Of a stretch of DNA of 16,702 bases, positions 14,717 to 16,702 are shown in pieces. The stretch is from positions 3,612 to 20,313 of the forward strand of contig PLKR01000381.1 in assembly GCA_003140655.1 (NCBI GenBank). The letters run 5' to 3'. This stretch comes from Acidobacteriaceae bacterium (GTDB lineage Bacteria; Acidobacteriota; Terriglobia; Terriglobales; Acidobacteriaceae). A model generated the notes under the pieces. It ran no database searches, was not told where the DNA came from, and was given only the letters and a program-made list of their open reading frames with translations. Each line of letters starts with the position of its first letter. The first letter of the stretch is position 1. A program made the translations under genes and the position numbers.

Positions 14717-16702
14717 CTACCGGGCGTCCTTGCGGACCCGCGCCCCGATCGCCACTACGGCGACGCCTGCGAGCAGCAACGCCCAAGTCCCGGGCTCCGG
14801 CACCGGCACGAAATTCAGCGTCAGGGAGTTCCCAAGCTGGCCCATGGAAAAGGAACCTCCGCCGAGGGAATTCTGGAAGGCGGACGTGTTGAACGAGAAG
14901 TCGGCCGGATTGAAGCCCGAGATCGAGCCCGCCGAGACCAGGGTCCAGGAATAGGGCTGGGCCGGATTGAAGTTGGCCAGGCCGGGGTTTCCGCTGGCAG
15001 GATCGATCGACTCGACCGCGATCGAAAACGGGCTGCCGGGCGTCGACGTCACGGAAAGGACGCCGGAAACGCTGACCGTGTCGTAATCCGTCCCCGCCAT
15101 GGCGCCGGGGGCATTCTTGAGGTCGAATGCATAGACGCCGGCCGGTCCGAACGTGAGCGGCGTCCCGAACGACAGGGTGGCGATTCGCTGTCCGGCCGCC
15201 GCGCTTCCGGGCGAAACCTCCGCCCCGTTGCCAATCGTCGTCCCTCCTGCGGGCGAGAACGTCCCGAAGCCGGAAAGGACGGAGCCTGGGTTGCTGGTCA
15301 GCGAAGGGGCGGTGAGCGTGCCGCCGCCCAGCTGGACCACCCCGTTGTTGATCAGGCCATTGGAGCCGGAGAAATTGCGATTCCCGATGACCTCGAGGGT
15401 GCCGTCGTTGGTGGTCAATGTCTGCTCGACCTGCTGGTAGGTGCCGCCCGCGCCGGTCTTTGTCTGGATGGATGAGCCGGGTCCGTTGAGGACGAGGGTG
15501 GCTGCGTTGGTGTCGATCGCGTTGGCCGGGCTGTCGAAGGAGAGAGTGCCCCCGTTGCTGGCCTCCCACGTTCCCCCGGTGAGCGTATTGACGGCGAAGT
15601 TCGTCAGCGAGGAAGTGAGCGACAAGGTGCTGTCGTCGGCCTGAAACGTGCCGAGGTTTGTCGCCGTGCCGGAGGCATTCAGCTGGAGGCTCTGCATCGG
15701 GACGTTCGCCAGAAGGAGGCCGGCAACATCGTTCAGGAAGGACAATCCGCCGTTGCCGATGGTGCCATATCCCTCGATGGTGTTGTCGACATTGGTGAGG
15801 GTGAAGCTGCCCCCGCTTTGCTGCACGAACGCGCTGCCGTTCGCATCGCCGCTGTTGAGCGTGACCGTGCCACCGCCCTGGAGCGTCACGTTGCCGGCGA
15901 TGTCGAGGTTGGTGTTGCTGCCGCTGCCCGCGTTGAGCTGCACGTTGCCCTGGTTGGTGAGCGTCCCAAGGAGCGTGGTGGTGGTGCCGAGGCGGCCGGT
16001 ATAGGCGCTCGAGCCCGTGATCGTGACCGTGTCGAGCACGGCCGGCCCCAGCGTCTGAAGGGTTCCCGTACCTGCGGTGGTCAGCATCCCTCCGGTGACC
16101 GTGGCTCCCACGTCGACGGTCCCGCTGCTGGCCATGATCGTCCCGCCCGTGTTGGCGACGTTTGAGGAGATCTGCAGGATGCCACCGCCGGTGGCCTCAA
16201 GGAGGCCCGCGTTGACGAGGGCGCCGCTGCCGTTAAGGACCATGGTCTGGCCCGAGATATCCGCGTTCACCGTGCCTGCCGACGCGTTGGTGAAGCCCAG
16301 GGCGCCATTGCCGATCGTTCCAGCCCCGTTGATCGAATTGTCCACGTTGGTCAGCACCATGCCGCTGCCCGATTCCTCAAGGTAGGGCCGGCCATTGTTG
16401 TCGCCGTTGTTCAAGGTGACGGTGCCGCCGCCCTGCAGCGACACGTTGGAGCCCATCTCCAGGAAGTTGTTGCTGCCGCTGCCCGCGTTGAGCTGGATGT
16501 TTCCCTGGTTGGTGATGGTGCCAAGAAGCGTGGTCGTGGTGCCCAGGGCCCCGGTGTACGTGCTGCCGGAGGTGAGGATGATCGCTCCGGCGCTCCCGTC
16601 CAAGGTGGCTGCGCCATCAGTCCCGAGGGTGCCCCCGTTCACGGTGGTCAGCGTCGCCCCATGGAGGGTACCGCCGCCGTCGATCAGGACGGCGCCCCCG
16701 TT
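14717..16702 (-). CDS. Beta-helix autotransporter-like repeat protein with PEP-CTERM sorting signal (3' part)
   Basis: The last 661 residues of a larger protein; the frame is open to the right edge of the window, and a GTG at 16642 is just an internal codon. The sequence is low in charge and rich in Gly, Thr, Asn and Ser, with repeated short strands (GGGTVTLN, LTNQGN.QLNAGSGSN, GTIGNG) typical of right-handed beta-helix passenger domains. A 185-residue repeat occurs twice within the window. The final third (YAFDLKNAPGAMAGTDYDTVSV and on) is the usual compact domain before the tail. The C-terminus has a VPEPGTW motif, a hydrophobic segment (ALLLAGVAVVAIGA) and a basic end (RVRKDAR): a complete PEP-CTERM signal. 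By family knowledge this is recognised by an exosortase, giving surface or extracellular-matrix export. No autotransporter beta-barrel is present at the C-terminus. An M50-like membrane protease gene follows 50 nt downstream. Confidence 0.9.
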   Translation of the reverse strand, partial: NGGAVLIDGGGTLHGATLTTVNGGTLGTDGAATLDGSAGAIILTSGSTYTGALGTTTTLLGTITNQGNIQLNAGSGSNNFLEMGSNVSLQGGGTVTLNNGDNNGRPYLEESGSGMVLTNVDNSINGAGTIGNGALGFTNASAGTVNADISGQTMVLNGSGALVNAGLLEATGGGILQISSNVANTGGTIMASSGTVDVGATVTGGMLTTAGTGTLQTLGPAVLDTVTITGSSAYTGRLGTTTTLLGTLTNQGNVQLNAGSGSNTNLDIAGNVTLQGGGTVTLNSGDANGSAFVQQSGGSFTLTNVDNTIEGYGTIGNGGLSFLNDVAGLLLANVPMQSLQLNASGTATNLGTFQADDSTLSLTSSLTNFAVNTLTGGTWEASNGGTLSFDSPANAIDTNAATLVLNGPGSSIQTKTGAGGTYQQVEQTLTTNDGTLEVIGNRNFSGSNGLINNGVVQLGGGTLTAPSLTSNPGSVLSGFGTFSPAGGTTIGNGAEVSPGSAAAGQRIATLSFGTPLTFGPAGVYAFDLKNAPGAMAGTDYDTVSVSGVLSVTSTPGSPFSIAVESIDPASGNPGLANFNPAQPYSWTLVSAGSISGFNPADFSFNTSAFQNSLGGGSFSMGQLGNSLTLNFVPVPEPGTWALLLAGVAVVAIGARVRKDAR
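15765..16600 (-). repeat. Long direct repeat in the beta-helix gene, 555-bp period
   Basis: Segments at about 16320-16600 and 15765-16045 match at both DNA and protein level, offset by 555 bp (185 codons). The copies share LGTTTTLLGT, TNQGN.QLNAGSGSN, LQGGGTVTLN and LTNVDN. At DNA level CCCTGGTTGGTGA occurs at both 16503 and 15948. More copies may lie beyond the window edge. Confidence 0.8.

Noticed and set aside
14603..15475. Plus-strand ORF of 290 codons opposite the beta-helix gene
   Set aside because: It is Arg/Gly-rich shadow translation; the opposite strand has clear repeats and a PEP-CTERM tail.

Overview
The window most resembles a chromosomal segment of a GC-rich Gram-negative soil or freshwater bacterium, probably Verrucomicrobiota (Spartobacteria/Chthoniobacter- or Opitutus-like), with Acidobacteriota as the main alternative. 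This is inferred from protein families: a beta-helix surface protein with a PEP-CTERM tail, an FG-GAP propeller protein carrying a duplicated C-terminal domain of a kind I associate with Verrucomicrobiota, Deg9-like proteases, and a multi-PAS hybrid histidine kinase. There is no rRNA or tRNA gene to fix taxonomy.

Layout, left to right. (1) 84-275 (+): a short remnant resembling the C-terminus of a nucleotidyltransferase-like protein. (2) 405-3655 (-): two tandem, coupled, exported Deg/HtrA-type serine proteases; the promoter-proximal copy is canonical, the distal copy is diverged and has an extra N-terminal domain. (3) 3920-7700 (-): a large CHASE3-PAS4-HisKA-HATPase-REC hybrid sensor kinase, followed 2 nt downstream by a response-regulator gene broken by a frameshift. 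(4) 8098-9449 (-): a CDGSH iron-sulfur protein and a small RBBP9/YdeN-type serine hydrolase. (5) 9794-10460 (-): a VapBC-type toxin-antitoxin pair with overlapping genes and direct repeats in the promoter region. (6) 10854-13750 (+): a secreted seven-bladed FG-GAP/VCBS protein with two tandem C-terminal domains, then a DoxX-like membrane protein 5 nt downstream. (7) 13825-16702 (-): the 3' end of a large repetitive beta-helix PEP-CTERM protein, followed by an HELGH-containing membrane protein (M50-like) whose reading frame is broken at a four-G run and whose start region is a 12-bp tandem repeat containing alternative in-frame start codons.

The common theme is the cell envelope: exported proteases, a membrane-bound sensor, surface or secreted repeat proteins and a candidate intramembrane protease. 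Three of about thirteen genes are broken, which means either decay, switchable genes, or errors in a draft assembly. No CRISPR array, insertion sequence, prophage, rRNA or tRNA gene was recognised. The strongest leads are the interrupted M50-like gene with its repeat-bearing start region behind the PEP-CTERM gene, the frameshifted regulator behind the hybrid kinase, and the paired Deg proteases.
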